Shown: positions 27,096 to 38,511, counted from the first letter of the stretch. The stretch is 64,000 nucleotides of DNA from JAGWRA01 sp963711505 (GCA_963711505.1 CAVQEJ010000004.1:97783-161782), one strand, 5' to 3'. Program-made: numbers and translations. Notes: a model not told the origin generated them from the sequence alone.

Positions 27096-28829
27096 TCAGG
27101 GTGCGCCGGGCGGCGGCACGCGCTTCTTCGTCGCCTGCTCGAACGCATAGCCGAGCTCGATCAGCTTCGGCTCGCTGCAGGCCATGCCGGTGAAGCTGAC
27201 GCCGAAGGGCGCCGGCTTCGCATCGAAGCCGGCGGGGAACGGCGGCGTCGGGTCGTTCGGCACCATGCCGAACGGCACGATGACCGTCGGGTAGCCGGGC
27301 CGTGCCGCGATGCCGGCCCCGCTCGGGCCGGGGAAGAGCAGCGCGTCCAGCTTGTTCGCCTTCATCGCCGCGTCGATCCCGTCGGTCGACGTCATCTCCA
27401 GATCCCGCGCCCGGTCCTTCTCGTAGCGCGCCCGGTCCCGCTGCACGTCCATCTGGTCCGAGATGTCGAGCCGCGACTGGCCGTACTTGATGGCGCCGGC
27501 CCGCTGGTGCGCCAGGTTCCACTCGCGCAGCGCCGTCAGCGTCTTCACGGGCGCCGCGTCGCCCAGCGTCGCCAGCCACTTGTTGAAGTCGCGCTTCATC
27601 CCGTACTTCACGACGATCGTGCAGTGCTGGTCCTTGCCCCGGCCGGTGCTCGCGCCGGCGCACATGTTCCAGAGCAGGAAGTTCTTCTCCGGATCCTTCG
27701 TCACGATGCTCGGGATCACCACGGGATCGACGATGATGGCGCCCTGCTGCTTCAGCACCGCGATCGCGTCGGCCATGACCTTCGCGCGCGCCGCGTTCAG
27801 GCCGCCCTCCGGCTTCTTCGCCCCGGGCGGCGTCACCGCGTCGTAGTAGTAGTCGCGCGGAATCCCGATCCGCGCCCCCTTCAGGCCGTCCGGATTCAGG
27901 AACTTCGTGTAGTCGCGGTTCGGCGGCGGCGTGCACCGGGTCGTCGCCGGATCGTTCGGATCGGGCGAGGCCCCTTCCATCGCGCCGAACATCAGCGCGA
28001 CGCCCTCGACCGACTTCGCCATCGGACCCGCCGTGTCCTGATCCTCGGTGATCGGGATGATCCCCCATCGGCTCACCCGGCCGACCGTCGGCTTGATGGC
28101 CGCCAGCATGTTCTGGTTCGACGGACTGAGGATCGACCCCGACGTCTCCGTGCCGACGTTGCCGGCCCAGAGGTTCGCCGACGTGCCGATGCCCGAGCTC
28201 GAGCCGCCGGTGCCGAGCGCGCCCCGGCCGTCGAAGAACGCCTCGCGCGGATCCCACCGCGGGTCGTACGGGTTGTAGCCCTGTCCGCCCACGGCGTTGT
28301 AGTCGCCCGGCATCGGCGTCGGATCGCCGGCGACCCAGTTGGCCAGCTCCGACATGCCGGTCTTCGCGATGATGATCGCGCCGGCCGCTTCCAGGTTCTT
28401 CGTCACCGTCGCCTTGTAGGGCGGGACGAGATCCTTGAACGCCAGCGCGCCGCCGGTCGTCCGCATCTCGGTCGTCTGGATGTTGTCCTTCAGCGCGACC
28501 GGAATGCCTTCCAGCGGACCACGCACGTGCCCTTCGGCGCGCAGGCGGTCGCTTTCGTCGGCCTGCTCCAGCGCCTTCGGGTTGACGGTAATCGCGGCGT
28601 GCAGCTTCTCCTGGTACATCCCGATCCGCTGCAGGTAGTCGGCGACCAGCTCGTGCGAGGTCACACGCCCCTGTTCGAGGGCGGCCTTCATCTGCGGGAT
28701 CGTGGCTTCGACGACGTTGAGCGGCGCCGGCTTCGGAGCCGGAGCCGGGGGAGCGCTGCAGGCCTGGACGCCCAGGACGAGGGCGGCCGTGGCGACGGCG
28801 AGCGACAGACCGGTGAAGTGTCGTGTCAT
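27096..28829 (-). CDS. Amidase-signature lipoprotein/periplasmic amidase
   Basis: Amidase-signature hydrolase, 577 residues, acting on amides outside the cytoplasm. ATG 28829 starts a signal peptide with lipobox LVLGVQACS; the longer open frame upstream is not a signal peptide. The Ser-cisSer-Lys triad is visible: Lys in GIPVALKDNIQT, cis-Ser in GTGGSSSGIG and the nucleophile Ser in GNVGTETSGSI. The next strands are typical (LAAIKPTVGRVSRWGIIP). Followed by its own terminator. Could hydrolyse peptide amides or aryl amides; no substrate clue. Confidence 0.93.
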   Translation of the reverse strand: MTRHFTGLSLAVATAALVLGVQACSAPPAPAPKPAPLNVVEATIPQMKAALEQGRVTSHELVADYLQRIGMYQEKLHAAITVNPKALEQADESDRLRAEGHVRGPLEGIPVALKDNIQTTEMRTTGGALAFKDLVPPYKATVTKNLEAAGAIIIAKTGMSELANWVAGDPTPMPGDYNAVGGQGYNPYDPRWDPREAFFDGRGALGTGGSSSGIGTSANLWAGNVGTETSGSILSPSNQNMLAAIKPTVGRVSRWGIIPITEDQDTAGPMAKSVEGVALMFGAMEGASPDPNDPATTRCTPPPNRDYTKFLNPDGLKGARIGIPRDYYYDAVTPPGAKKPEGGLNAARAKVMADAIAVLKQQGAIIVDPVVIPSIVTKDPEKNFLLWNMCAGASTGRGKDQHCTIVVKYGMKRDFNKWLATLGDAAPVKTLTALREWNLAHQRAGAIKYGQSRLDISDQMDVQRDRARYEKDRARDLEMTSTDGIDAAMKANKLDALLFPGPSGAGIAARPGYPTVIVPFGMVPNDPTPPFPAGFDAKPAPFGVSFTGMACSEPKLIELGYAFEQATKKRVPPPGAP

Positions 28830-29064
28830 AGCGGCGCATTCTAGCAGGGTCGGGTCGTGAAAACCGGTCGGAATTGCAGGAAACGTGCAGCGGGAGGAGG
28901 GCCGGGCCGCGCGCCCCACGCCGGCGCGCGATCCCTGCACGGAAACAGACCGTGCCGCGAGATCTTTTCCGTGCACGCACGAGCAGAAAGGTAGACTGGC
29001 GTTCGTCCCCCCGACAACACGCAGCGCCGACCGCGCGTGGCTGGAACGTCAAGGAGCCACATCA

Positions 29065-31938
29065 ATGGCGGACATCGTCGTGACGCAGCCAGGTCTTCCC
29101 TTCGTCCTCGGGGGAACGACCACGTTCACCGTGAAGGCCGGCGCGGCGAATCCGAGCCAGCCGCTGCCGCGCGATACGCAGGTCGTCCTGGCGATCGACA
29201 CGCAGGCCAGCGCGAACCAGCCGGTGACGCTGGGCGGCGCGGGCTCGTGGACGCTCGGGCTGAAGACGAGCGCGAACGTGGAACTGCGGGCCATCTGGCA
29301 CACCGATGGCGCGCTGATCCGGAAGTACGGCCTGCAGCCCTACTTCGATCTCGATCCCGACGGCGTCGTGCTGCTGTTCACGGTGGGCGCGGACGCTGAA
29401 GGGAGCTTCGCGGGGAAGTTCCGCTACGGCGCGCTGACGGCCGGCGCGACGTTCGAGGCCGGCGGCGACCTGAGCTTCACCTGCGCCCGGCCCGGCGACC
29501 CGGCGGCGCCCCTGAAGACGCTGATCCCCGACTTCTTCTCGCACGTCGGACTGCCGGCCACGATGACGTCGGCGCCGCCGCCCGGCGAATTCGTGCATTT
29601 CGAGTACCGGCGGGTACCTGAAGCTCGGCGGCAGTGTCGGCGTCGGCTACGAGATGAAGGGGACGCCCTCGCTCGACATCGGCCAGCTGCACCTGGCCGA
29701 GCACTACCAGCTCAGTCTCATCGGCAGCGCGGGGCTGTCGGCCGAGGTCGGCGGATTCTTCGGCGTGGACATCCGCGCCGATCTCGACGCGAACGGCCAG
29801 CCGCGGCCGGACTGGGCCCGCGTCGTCGTGAACCGGACGCGGGCGTCGGAGTTCACGTTCGCCGCCGACGTGTCGGTGACGGCGAAGACGAAGCCGCAGA
29901 AGCTGCCGAAGACGCCGCCCGAATTCCTGGGATCGCTCCTGGGCGTCAACGTCAAGAACTGGCTGAACCTGCTGCAGCACGTCGACAAGGCCACCGACTG
30001 GAACCAGACGCTGACGGAGCTCGACGATCTCGGCATCGACTTCCTGAACGGCTGGTTCGGACAGACGGTGACCGGCGCGAACCTTCCGGCCCTTCTGAAG
30101 AAGGTGAAGCAGGTCATCAAGGAGTACGACCAGATCGATTCCACGGTGCTCACGGTCGTCGACCACGTCTTCGAGAAGATCTCGGGCCCCGGTCTCGGCA
30201 ACGACATCGCGCGCGGGCTGCAGACGCTGGCCGGCTTGCCGTCCTGGGACGCGCTCGAGGGCGACGTCAACCCGACGGTGTGGGGACTCGTGAACGAGCT
30301 GACCGACGGCGACCCGCTCGGCTGGATTGCCGGGAAGGCGGTCGGCGAGCTGCAGAAGCGGGCGAAGGCCGTGCTGGATCTCGGGCAGGCCGCGGCCACG
30401 AACGAGCTGAAGGCGTTCATCCGCTATGCGAAGGGACAGTTCGGCATCGATACGCTCGTCGACGGGCTGCGCGCCATCGACACGCCGGCGAAGTTCCAGG
30501 CGGAGCTGAAGAAGCGGTCGGGGGCGTTCCTCCAGCGCGTGCTCGGGCCGGGGATCCAGACGCTGTCGCAGAGCCAGTTCGGCGAGGCGATCGAACCGGC
30601 TGCACGCCGTGCTGGCGAAGATCGATACCTTCGAGCAGCAGGCGTACGACGCGCTGACCGACGCGTTGACGCAGTCGCTCTCCGTCGATCTCCATCTCGG
30701 CTACAGCCGGGCCTCCGATCGGGAAGCGCTGGTCGACATCGCCATCAACACGTCGACGGCCCAGGGGAAGGCGTTGCTGCGGGCGGCGGCGCTCGGCGAC
30801 TTCACGCAGGCGCTTGCGGCCTGTCGGCTGGCCTCGTGCAGATCTATCAGGGGACCCTGACGACGAACCTGGTGAAGACGCGGACGCTGGGCGTCAACGT
30901 CGTCGGCTGGCACGACGGCTGGCACTACCAGTCGATCGAGAAGGTGCTGCTGCACGGCGACCAGCAGATCGTGCCGAACGATGGCGGCGGCCTGACGGTC
31001 TTCTCGACCATCGACCTGACGAAGACGACCGATCGGGAGAAGCAACGCGAGCGCGGGAAGGTGCAGGACAAGGTGCGCACGTACTTCCTGCTGCGGTTCC
31101 TCGGCGAATCGCACGGCGTCGTGGCGACCGATCCGGAGAGCCAGCAGTACCTGATCGACACCATCACGCAGATGGCGGCCAGCTACCAGCTGAGCTTCGA
31201 CGACAACCACACGACACCGAAGGACCTGGCGTACTACCTGAGCTTCGCGCGCGACTTCGGCCTCGTCGATGCCGGGCTCCAGCCGGCGACGCATCGGACG
31301 CGCTGCTGCCGCAGCTCGCCGTGAACGACTACGGGAACGTCAGCGGTGCAGTACGACGTCCGTTACACGGAGGACGGACTCCGGCGGCTGTTCGAGCAGC
31401 CGCCCGACGCGCAGGCGGCCCGCCGGATCATGCGCACCGTGATCCTGGCGAACTATCTGGCGTGGGGCGGTCCGCTGGCCAACGAAGGGCTGGGTCTACT
31501 GGACGGCCGATGTCTACGGCAATCTGGAAGGCGACGCCGGGGACGTTCGACGAGCGGCCGCGACCGACCTACGGCCCGTCGATCCGACGCCGTTTCCCGA
31601 GCGCCCGCAGCCGGCTGGAGGGTGCTGCTGCCGGCCGGCCGCCAGCGGTTCTCGGCGCGCTGTACCGGCATCGAACGGACGACTTCGTGGAGCGGTTCGA
31701 GCAGCTGGCCGGCGCTGATTGCCGCCGGCCGCCGGATCTCACCGATGGCCCTGCAGGCGAAGCTGGCCGGGGTCGGCGACGCCTGCAGGACATCGACGAC
31801 TTCGCCGAGTCGGTGAATGCGACCTTCGCGCTGTTCGACGCGATGCTGAAGCAGGTCGGAGCGGAGCGGAAGTCGGCGCTGACGCTGAAGTCGTCGGCCG
31901 GCGGGCGCAGCGTGAAGAAGGTATTCGTGGCGGGGTAG
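29065..31938 (+). pseudogene. Large unrecognised protein, about 950 residues, several frameshifts
   Basis: Starts at ATG 29065 with CAAGGAG upstream; no signal peptide. The first 200 residues are beta-rich (VTQPGLPFVLGGTTTFTVK...), residues about 200-400 alternate, and the middle and end are helical with amphipathic stretches such as LPALLKKVKQVIKEYDQ and AFHDAML-like segments near the end, finishing VKKVFVAG. Conserved-looking sequence continues through frame changes near 29610, 30598, 30830, 31285, 31490, 31620, 31720 and 31780. Most changes behave as one extra base, so this is more likely sequence error than decay. No family recognised. A phosphoesterase gene follows 143 bp later in the same direction, and neither protein has a leader, so they may act together. 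Confidence 0.55.
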
Positions 31939-32081
31939 GCGGACGGCGATTGCTCCAGCGCGCGCGACGGCTACGCACGGGGTGAACTGAGCGTCACTGA
32001 TAGCGGGACGCGTCATGGCGACGGGCTGCGCATGGCCGCAGGGGGTGGGGCCCCATGCGAACTGAGAAATGAGAGTCATCC

Positions 32082-33541
32082 ATGTCCAAATATCCCACCG
32101 GCATCGAACACGTCATCGTCCTGGCCCTCGAGAACCGATCGTTCGACCACATGCTGGGCTACTACCGGAAGGGCCAGCCCGGCTTCCTGAAGGGCGACGA
32201 GGTCAACCACGAGGATCCGGCCGTGCCGGCGTCGCCGATCGTGCAGGTGTCGGACACGGCGCAGTACACGGGCGACCTCGACGTGGACCCGTCGCACGAG
32301 GTGACGCACGTCAAGGTGCAGCTGTTCGGCTCGGACGTGGCGCAGTTGCCGCCGCCCGACGTGCCGCACAGCGTCGGCTTCGTGCTCGACTACGGGCAGC
32401 AGCCGGGCGACGCCCGCAGTCGCGCAACATCATGAAGTGCTTCGACCCGAAGAAGCTGCCGGTGCTGACGGGACTCGCCGACGAGTTCACGCTGTGCACC
32501 CGCTGGTTCTCGTCGGTGCCCGGCCAGACCTGGCCGAACCGGTTCTTCATGCACTGCGCCACCTCGGGCGGCTGCGCCACCAACGATGCGACTGCAGATC
32601 CACGACATGCGCACGATCTACCAGAACCTCACCGACGCCGGCTTCGACTGGGCGATCTACTTCCACGACTTCCCGCAGTCGCTGACGCTCGAGCCGCTCC
32701 AGGACTCGGCGTTCCGCGGCAACTTCCGGTTCTTTCTCGGACTTCTTCCGCGACCTGAAGAACGGCAAGCTGCCGCATTACGTCTTCCTCGAGCCGCGCT
32801 ACTTCGATTTCCTGCAGTGGAAGGCCAACGACCAGCATCCGCCGCACGACGTCTCGCTCGGCGAGCACCTCATCGCCGACGTGTACGAGCAGCTGCGGGC
32901 GTCCGATTACTGGATGAAGTCGCTGTTCGTCATCCTGTACGACGAGCACGGCGGCATCTACGACCACGTGCGGCCGCCCGAGAACGTCCCGAACCCGGAC
33001 GGCAAGGTGTCGACCGATCCCGAGTTCGATTTCACCCGCCTCGGCCTGCGCGTGCCGGCGGTGCTCGTCTCGCCGTTCGTGCCGAAGGGGCACATCGACG
33101 ACACGGTCTACGACCACACGTCGCTGCTGGCGACGGTGAAGGACATCTTCAAGCTGCCGGACTTCCTGACCGAGCGCGACCGCTGGGCGAACACCTTCAC
33201 CGACCTGCTTCCTGCCCAGCCCGCGCACGGAGAAGAAGCCGTCGCCGCCGAAGAGCCTGGAGCGCCCGACCGGGAACGCGACGGCAACGGCGTTCCACGA
33301 CGAGCCCGGAGCCGCGGCGATGACCGCGAGTCGCGTCCTGGCGGGGAAGGGCGAAGCGGCGGCCGTCAGCGGCGCCTCACTCTCGGAGTTCCAGCAGAGC
33401 CTCGTGGATTTCACGCCCAGGCTGGACACGGGGGAATCGCCCCGCATGCGGGTGCTGCGCCTCGCGCGCAAGATCGACGACGAGCACGACGCCGCCGTCC
33501 ACCTGCGCGACACGGCGGCACGGTTCCTGGGAGATGTGTAG
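32082..33541 (+). pseudogene. Phosphoesterase/phospholipase C-like protein (PF04185), four frameshifts
   Basis: Alkaline-phosphatase-superfamily phosphoesterase. It begins MSKYPTGIEHVIVLALENRS, and the motif ENRSFDHMLGYY is the metal- and substrate-binding start of PF04185; DEHGGIYDHVRPP near 32940 supplies the second metal cluster, and GLRVPAVLVSPFVPKG the third. About 485 residues after repairing frame changes near 32410, 32590, 32740 and 33222, three of which look like a single extra base and the first like a lost one. Unlike secreted phospholipases of the family it has no signal peptide. That, and its unrecognised upstream partner, make export by a dedicated route possible; inference only. 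Confidence 0.75.
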
Positions 33542-33545
33542 GAAC

Positions 33546-33572
33546 GAGCCGGGCTGGAGCCCGGCGCTACGA
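33546..33572. repeat. Short palindromic repeat GAGCCGGGCTGGAGCCCGG type
   Basis: GCCGGGCTGGAGCCCGGC is self-complementary and is followed by GCTACGA. The same layout (palindrome, then GCTACG or similar) recurs at 56659-56750 and, inverted, at 60518-60553. Sits just after the phosphoesterase stop. Confidence 0.65.
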
Positions 33573-33692
33573 TGGATCGCTGAGGCGCGGGTGGCAGCCG
33601 GACGGGGCCCCGCCGCGCCGCAGGCGCCTCACCCGTGAGGGTGTTGTGGGCGCCGAGCACGGGCGGGGTGTCCGGTGACAGGACCCGCCAGA

Positions 33693-34250
33693 TCAGGGTT
33701 TCATCCCTTCGCCGGAGATCTGCAGATCGAATCCGTCCGGGTCCGAGATGTGGAAGCTGTTCTCGGTGTCAGGCCGGTACTCCATCGGCCCCAGGCCGAA
33801 GCCCTTGCTCGTCTTCTGCTTGAAGCCGCGCCGCTTCAGCTCGTCCTCGACCCGGTCCTTGTTCCAGTCGGCGATCGTGATGGCGAAGTGATCGACCTTC
33901 GGTGTCGCCGTGCCCGGCTGGAACGGATTGCGCGGGATGATGAACGACGGGCCGAACACCAGCTCGCACTGCCGCTTCCCATCGTCCGCCATCACCTTCA
34001 TGCCGAGCAGATCCGAATAGAAGTCGCGCGTGCGGGCGTAGTCCTTCACCTCGAACGAGATGTGGTTCACGGACACGGCCTCGAACCCGTGGCCGCCGCT
34101 CATCCCCTGCGCGGCTGCCGGCGCCGCGCCGGCCGTGGCCCCGCCCGCCGCGACGGCTGCGGCCGTGACGGCGAGCGTCTGGACGAGCTGACGCCGGTTC
34201 ATCTTCCCGTGCTCGAAGTCCTGCAGCAGTTTCGCGATGATCTGTTCCAT
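33693..34250 (-). CDS. VOC/glyoxalase-fold protein with twin-Arg-like leader (copy A)
   Basis: 185 residues. An N-terminal helix (EQIIAKLLQDFEHGK) precedes MNRRQLVQTLAVTAAAVAAG, a Tat- or Sec-type leader ending APAAAQ. The mature part is one vicinal-oxygen-chelate unit pair: VNHISFEVKDYARTRDFY, VDHFAITIADWNKDRVEDEL and SFHISDPDGFDLQI. Metal ligands of glyoxalases would be the His in VNHIS and the Glu/Asp at the ends of the strands. The next gene upstream (34264) is a close paralogue, 14 bp away; together they form a tandem duplicate and operon. Substrate unknown. Confidence 0.85.
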   Translation of the reverse strand: MEQIIAKLLQDFEHGKMNRRQLVQTLAVTAAAVAAGGATAGAAPAAAQGMSGGHGFEAVSVNHISFEVKDYARTRDFYSDLLGMKVMADDGKRQCELVFGPSFIIPRNPFQPGTATPKVDHFAITIADWNKDRVEDELKRRGFKQKTSKGFGLGPMEYRPDTENSFHISDPDGFDLQISGEGMKP

Positions 34251-34263
34251 GGATCAGTCCTCC

Positions 34264-34782
34264 TCAGGACCCGGCCTTCATGTTCTTGCCGGAGATTTGC
34301 AGGTTGTAGCCGTCCGGATCCTTGATGTGGAAGCTGTCGTCCGTGTCGGGCCGCGGGTTGAGCCCGCGCCGCGTCAGCTCGGCACCCACCTTGTCCTTGT
34401 CCCAGTCGGCAATCGTGATGGCGAAGTGATCCACCAGCGGCGCCTTGCTCTTGTCGCGCGCGTTGCGCGGCAGCAGGAACGTCTCGCCGAACGCCATGTC
34501 GCACTGGTGGCCGTTGTCGGCCATCACCTTCATGCCGAGCAGGTCGGCGTAGAAGTCGCGCGTCCGCGCGTAGTCGGCGACCTGATACGAGATGTGGTTC
34601 ACCGCCACCGCCTGGAATCCGTGTCCGCCGCCCATCCCCTGCGCGGCTGCCGGCGCCGCGCCGGCCGTCGCCCCGCCCGCCGCGACGGCTGCGGCCGTGA
34701 CGGCAATCGTCTGAATGAGCTGGCGCCGGTTCATCCGTCCCTGTTCGAAGTCGTGCAGCAGTTTCGCGATCATGCTCTCCAT
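34264..34782 (-). CDS. VOC/glyoxalase-fold protein with twin-Arg-like leader (copy B)
   Basis: 172 residues from ATG 34782, with GGAGG about 8 bases upstream; an earlier in-frame ATG at 34818 lacks a site. Same architecture as copy A: SMIAKLLHDFEQGRMNRRQL, an almost identical Ala-rich leader, and VNHISYQVADYARTRDFY, LVDHFAITIADWDKDK, SFHIKDPDGYNLQI. It lacks the 15-residue loop (KTSKGFGLGPMEYRPDTE region) present in copy A, so the pair has diverged in one substrate-facing loop. Confidence 0.85.
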   Translation of the reverse strand: MESMIAKLLHDFEQGRMNRRQLIQTIAVTAAAVAAGGATAGAAPAAAQGMGGGHGFQAVAVNHISYQVADYARTRDFYADLLGMKVMADNGHQCDMAFGETFLLPRNARDKSKAPLVDHFAITIADWDKDKVGAELTRRGLNPRPDTDDSFHIKDPDGYNLQISGKNMKAGS

Positions 34783-35214
34783 GCAGTCAGCCTCCCCCTC
34801 CGGAAATGTGGGGGCCATCCTAGCAGGGCGGCTGAGCTTGGGTCACTGAAAATCCGGCCGGCGCGCTGCAGGCCCGGGCTGCGGCGGCTTCGCGTCATCG
34901 AGCCGGTCGATTGTCGGCGTCGATCGTCCGACGCGGTGCCGCAGTCGGAGTCGCCATCAATTCACGCGTCACGCGGCACTGCCTGTCGTTCGTCCGGCGC
35001 CACGTGCCACGGAGTGACATCGTTGTGCCGTCTCGTCGCGTCGTGTACATCCGTGTACATCTGCCACGGCTGGGCTTGCGTGCTCATGGGCATGGGAGCA
35101 AGATACGCGCACCATGCCGGCCGGGCGTCGTCGGGTCCGTCGATGCCCCGCACGCCACACGCCATCGTCATCATGTCGGGACGTGTCCGTCCGTGCCGGG
35201 CGAAGGAGGATGCG
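34783..35214. other. Divergent intergenic region, 432 bp
   Basis: Upstream of both the VOC operon (leftward) and the VPS10/BNR gene (rightward). It holds a ten-base tandem repeat with TGTACA cores (own entry) and AT-richer patches near 35030-35060. No gene seen. Confidence 0.4.
35042..35061. promoter_or_regulatory. Tandem CGTGTACATC repeat, possible operator
   Basis: Two perfect adjacent copies of CGTGTACATC, each with a TGTACA palindrome, one helix turn apart. Its placement in a divergent promoter region suggests a binding site for a dimeric regulator. Regulator unknown. Confidence 0.3.
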
Positions 35215-38200
35215 ATGAGGGAAGACAGTCGTTGGATACGGGGCGCGATCGCGCTGGCCGCGGCTGCGGCGGTGGCCGCAGGCCTCGGCCTGACCGCGCG
35301 CGCCCAGACGATGGGGACGCACGCCGCGAATCCACTGGCGGCGCTGCACTTTCGATTCATCGGGCCGCGGGGCAACCGTCTCGACTCGATCATCGGTGAG
35401 CCCGGCAATCCGAACGTCATCTATGTCGGCGCCGCCGACGGCGGGATCTGGAAATCCGAAGATGGCGGCACGAGTTGGCGACCGATCTTCGATCGCCAGG
35501 ACGTCTCGCCCGTGGGCGCTCTCGCCATGGCGCCCTCCGACCACAACACTATCTGGGCGGGCACCGGCGAGCCGTGGCTCATCCGCCCGTACTGGGCGCT
35601 TGGCGACGGTGTCTACAAGTCCGTCAATGCAGGGAAGACCTGGCAGCACATGGGGCTGGACGCCACCGGGCATATCGCCCGCATCGTCGTCGATCCCCAC
35701 GATGCCAACCGCGTCTTCGTCTGCGCCATCGGCCAGGCGTTCCGTGAGCAACACGAGCGCGGCATCTTCCGCACGCTCGACGGCGGCAAGACCTGGCAGC
35801 AGGTCCTCTTCGTCAACGAGAAGACCGGCTGTTCCGAACTGGCGATGGATCCTCACGACTCCGATACCCTCTTTGCCGGCATGTGGCCGGACATCATGCA
35901 CGGGTGGAACAATGACAGCGGCGGTCCCGGAGGCGGCGTCTACGTCAGCCACGACGGTGGCACGACCTGGCACAAGCTCTCCGGCCACGGCCTCCCTGCC
36001 GCCGACCAGCCGATCGGCAAGACCGCCGTCGCCATCGCCCCGAGCGATTCCAACCGCGTCTACGCGCTCCTCCAGGAGAATCCGCCCCGCCTCTATCGCT
36101 CCGAGGATGGGGGCGAAAACTGGACGCTCGTCAACCAGTCGCACCTGACCGCCGAGCGCGGGCCGTACTACACGCGCATGGTCGTCGCGCCCGATAACGA
36201 GAACGTTCTCTATTTCCCCTCTGTCGCCTACAGCATTTCCTCGGACGGCGGCACGACACTGCTCACGCCCAATCGCGCCACCGGCACCCTGGGTCAGGCC
36301 TCGGCTGGAGGCGACAACCACGACATCTGGATTGATCCGACCAATCCCGACCATATTCTCGAGGCCAACGACCAGGGCGTCAGTATCAGCGTCAACCACG
36401 GTCGCAGCTTCCTGCACGAATGGCTGCCGATCTCCCAGGCCTATCACGTCGCGACCGACAACGACGTCCCGTACCACGTGACGGGGAATCTCCAGGACGA
36501 CGGCTCTTTCCGCATCCCCAGCCGCGTTCTGAGTGGCGGATTCGGCGGTGGCGGTATCCCCCTGGCCGAGATCACGGGCACCGCGGGCTGCGAAGATGGC
36601 TTCGCCATTCCCGACCCGAAGGATTCCAATGTCGTGTGGGGCGGCTGCGACAACGGCCGCGTCTATCGGATGGATTACCGCACCGGCATGTCCCGTGAGG
36701 TCACGCCGTGGCCCGTGGTCGGCATCGGCTTCGCCCCGAAGGATGTGAAGTACCGCTGGAACTGGGTCTCGCCCATCGCGATCGATCCGCTCGATCACAA
36801 TCGCGTCTACACGGGCGCCCAGGTCGTCTTCATGACCACCGACGGTGGACAGTCCTGGAAGGTCGTCAGTCCCGACCTGACCACCGACACGAAGAGCCAC
36901 GAAGGCGATTCCGGCGGCCTGAGCGTCGGCAATACCGGCACCTTCGCCGGTGCCACGCTCTTCGCGCTCGCGGCCTCGCCCGTGAAGGAAGGGGTGATCT
37001 GGGCCGGCACGACCGACGGTCAGGTGAGCGTCACCGAGAACGGCGGCGCCAACTGGACGAACGTCACCAGGAACATGCCCAATCTGCCGCCGTGGGGCAG
37101 AGTCGAAGCGATCCAGCCGTCCCACTTCGATGCGGCCACCGCCTACGCCGCCGTCAGCCTCCAGCTGATGGGCGACTACAACGCCTACGTCTACAAGACC
37201 ACCGACTACGGCAAGACGTGGAACGCTCATCAGCGGCTCCATCCCCAAGTCGGTGAACAGCTCCGTCAAGACGATCGCGGAGGATCCCGTCCGCAAGGGC
37301 ATGCTCTATCTCGGCACCGAAAATGCCCTCTATGTCAGCTGGGACGACGGCGGCCACTGGACCCGCCTGCGCAACAATCTGCCGCCGGCCCCCGTCTTCT
37401 GGGTCACCATCCAGCCGACGTTCAACGATCTCGTCCTCGCCACCTACGGCCGTGGCGTGCTGGATCCTCGACGACATCTCGCCGCTCCGGGACTACGACA
37501 CCGCGCGGCAGAAGGATGTCTATCTCTTCAAGCCCCGCGCGGCGTACCGCTTCCGCAGCACCAACGACGAGCGGGAGGTCGAGCCCTCTCCGCATGTCCA
37601 GGGCGAGAACCCGCCGTACGGCGCCGATCTCAACTTCTGGCTCAAGTCACCGGAGAAGAACGTCCAGATCACGATCACCGGTCCCGACAAGCACACCATC
37701 CGCACGCTCCAGATCAAGCAGGCGCGCCAGGGGCTGAATCGCGAGTGGTGGGATCTCCGGTACGAGTCCAGCACGGAGCTCAAGTTCCAGACTCCGCCTC
37801 CGGGGGCGCCCTGGGTGGACCCCCATCGCACGTACTCGGCCTATGGCGCCGCGACGCGGGCCGCGGGCCCCGTCGTGCCGCCGGGCACGTACACGGTGGA
37901 GCTGAAGGCCGGCGGCCAGACCCTGACCGAGCCGCTCAAGGTGCTCGCTGACCCCCATTCGCCGGGCACCGCGCAGTCGATTGGCCAGCAGGTCCAGTTC
38001 ATTCTCCAGGTGCGCGACGAAATCAGCCATGTCGCCGTCATGATCAACCACCTCGAGCGGACGCGGTTGCAGCTCGAGAACCTCCAGAAGCTGCTCGCCG
38101 ACCAGGGCTCGCACGATGACGCGGTCGTGCAGGCGGCGACGCAGCTGGAGAAGCAGGCCGTCGCCGTCGAGGCGCAGTTGATCAACGTTCAGAATACCGG

Positions 38201-38463
38201 CCGGAGTGAGGACGCGTTCCGCAGTCCGATTCGGTTGTACGGCAGGCTCGGCTGGTTGATCACGGACATGGACGGTCGCCCGGGCAGAGGGACGGGTGGC
38301 GGCGACATGGCCCCGACCGATCAGGCGCTCGCCGCCTTCAAGGAGCTCCAGGCGGATCTCGTGCCGCTCGAGAGCGCAGTTCAAGCACCTGGTCGATTCC
38401 GCGACCCCTGATTTCAACAAGCTGCTCAAGCAGAACCATCTCTCGGCAGCCATCGAACCGTAG
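35215..38463 (+). CDS. VPS10/BNR Asp-box beta-propeller exoprotein (three frameshifts)
   Basis: Exported protein of about 1080 residues. Signal peptide after ATG 35215 (AGGAGGA upstream) ends LTARAQT. Two beta-propellers follow, shown by Asp-box repeats such as KSEDGGTSW, KSVNAGKTW, RTLDGGKTW, SHDGGTTW, RSEDGGENW, TENGGANW and SWDDGGHW. This is the large sortilin/VPS10 or glycosyl-hydrolase-labelled family common in Acidobacteria; enzymatic activity is unproven. The last 250 residues form a helical domain with PPGTYTVELKAGGQTLTEPL. Frame changes at about 37225, 37455 and 38375 each look like one extra base; the repaired end is LLKQNHLSAAIEP at 38463. Followed by a perfect hairpin. Confidence 0.88.
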
Positions 38464-38478
38464 CGCGGCAGTTCACAA

Positions 38479-38511
38479 CCGGGGACGGGAGGCCGAGCCT
38501 CCCGTCCCCGG
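38479..38511 (+). terminator. Perfect 14-bp hairpin after the BNR gene
   Basis: CCGGGGACGGGAGG and CCTCCCGTCCCCGG pair without mismatch over CCGAG, 15 bp after the repaired stop codon. No T-run follows, but position and stability suggest transcription end. Confidence 0.7.
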
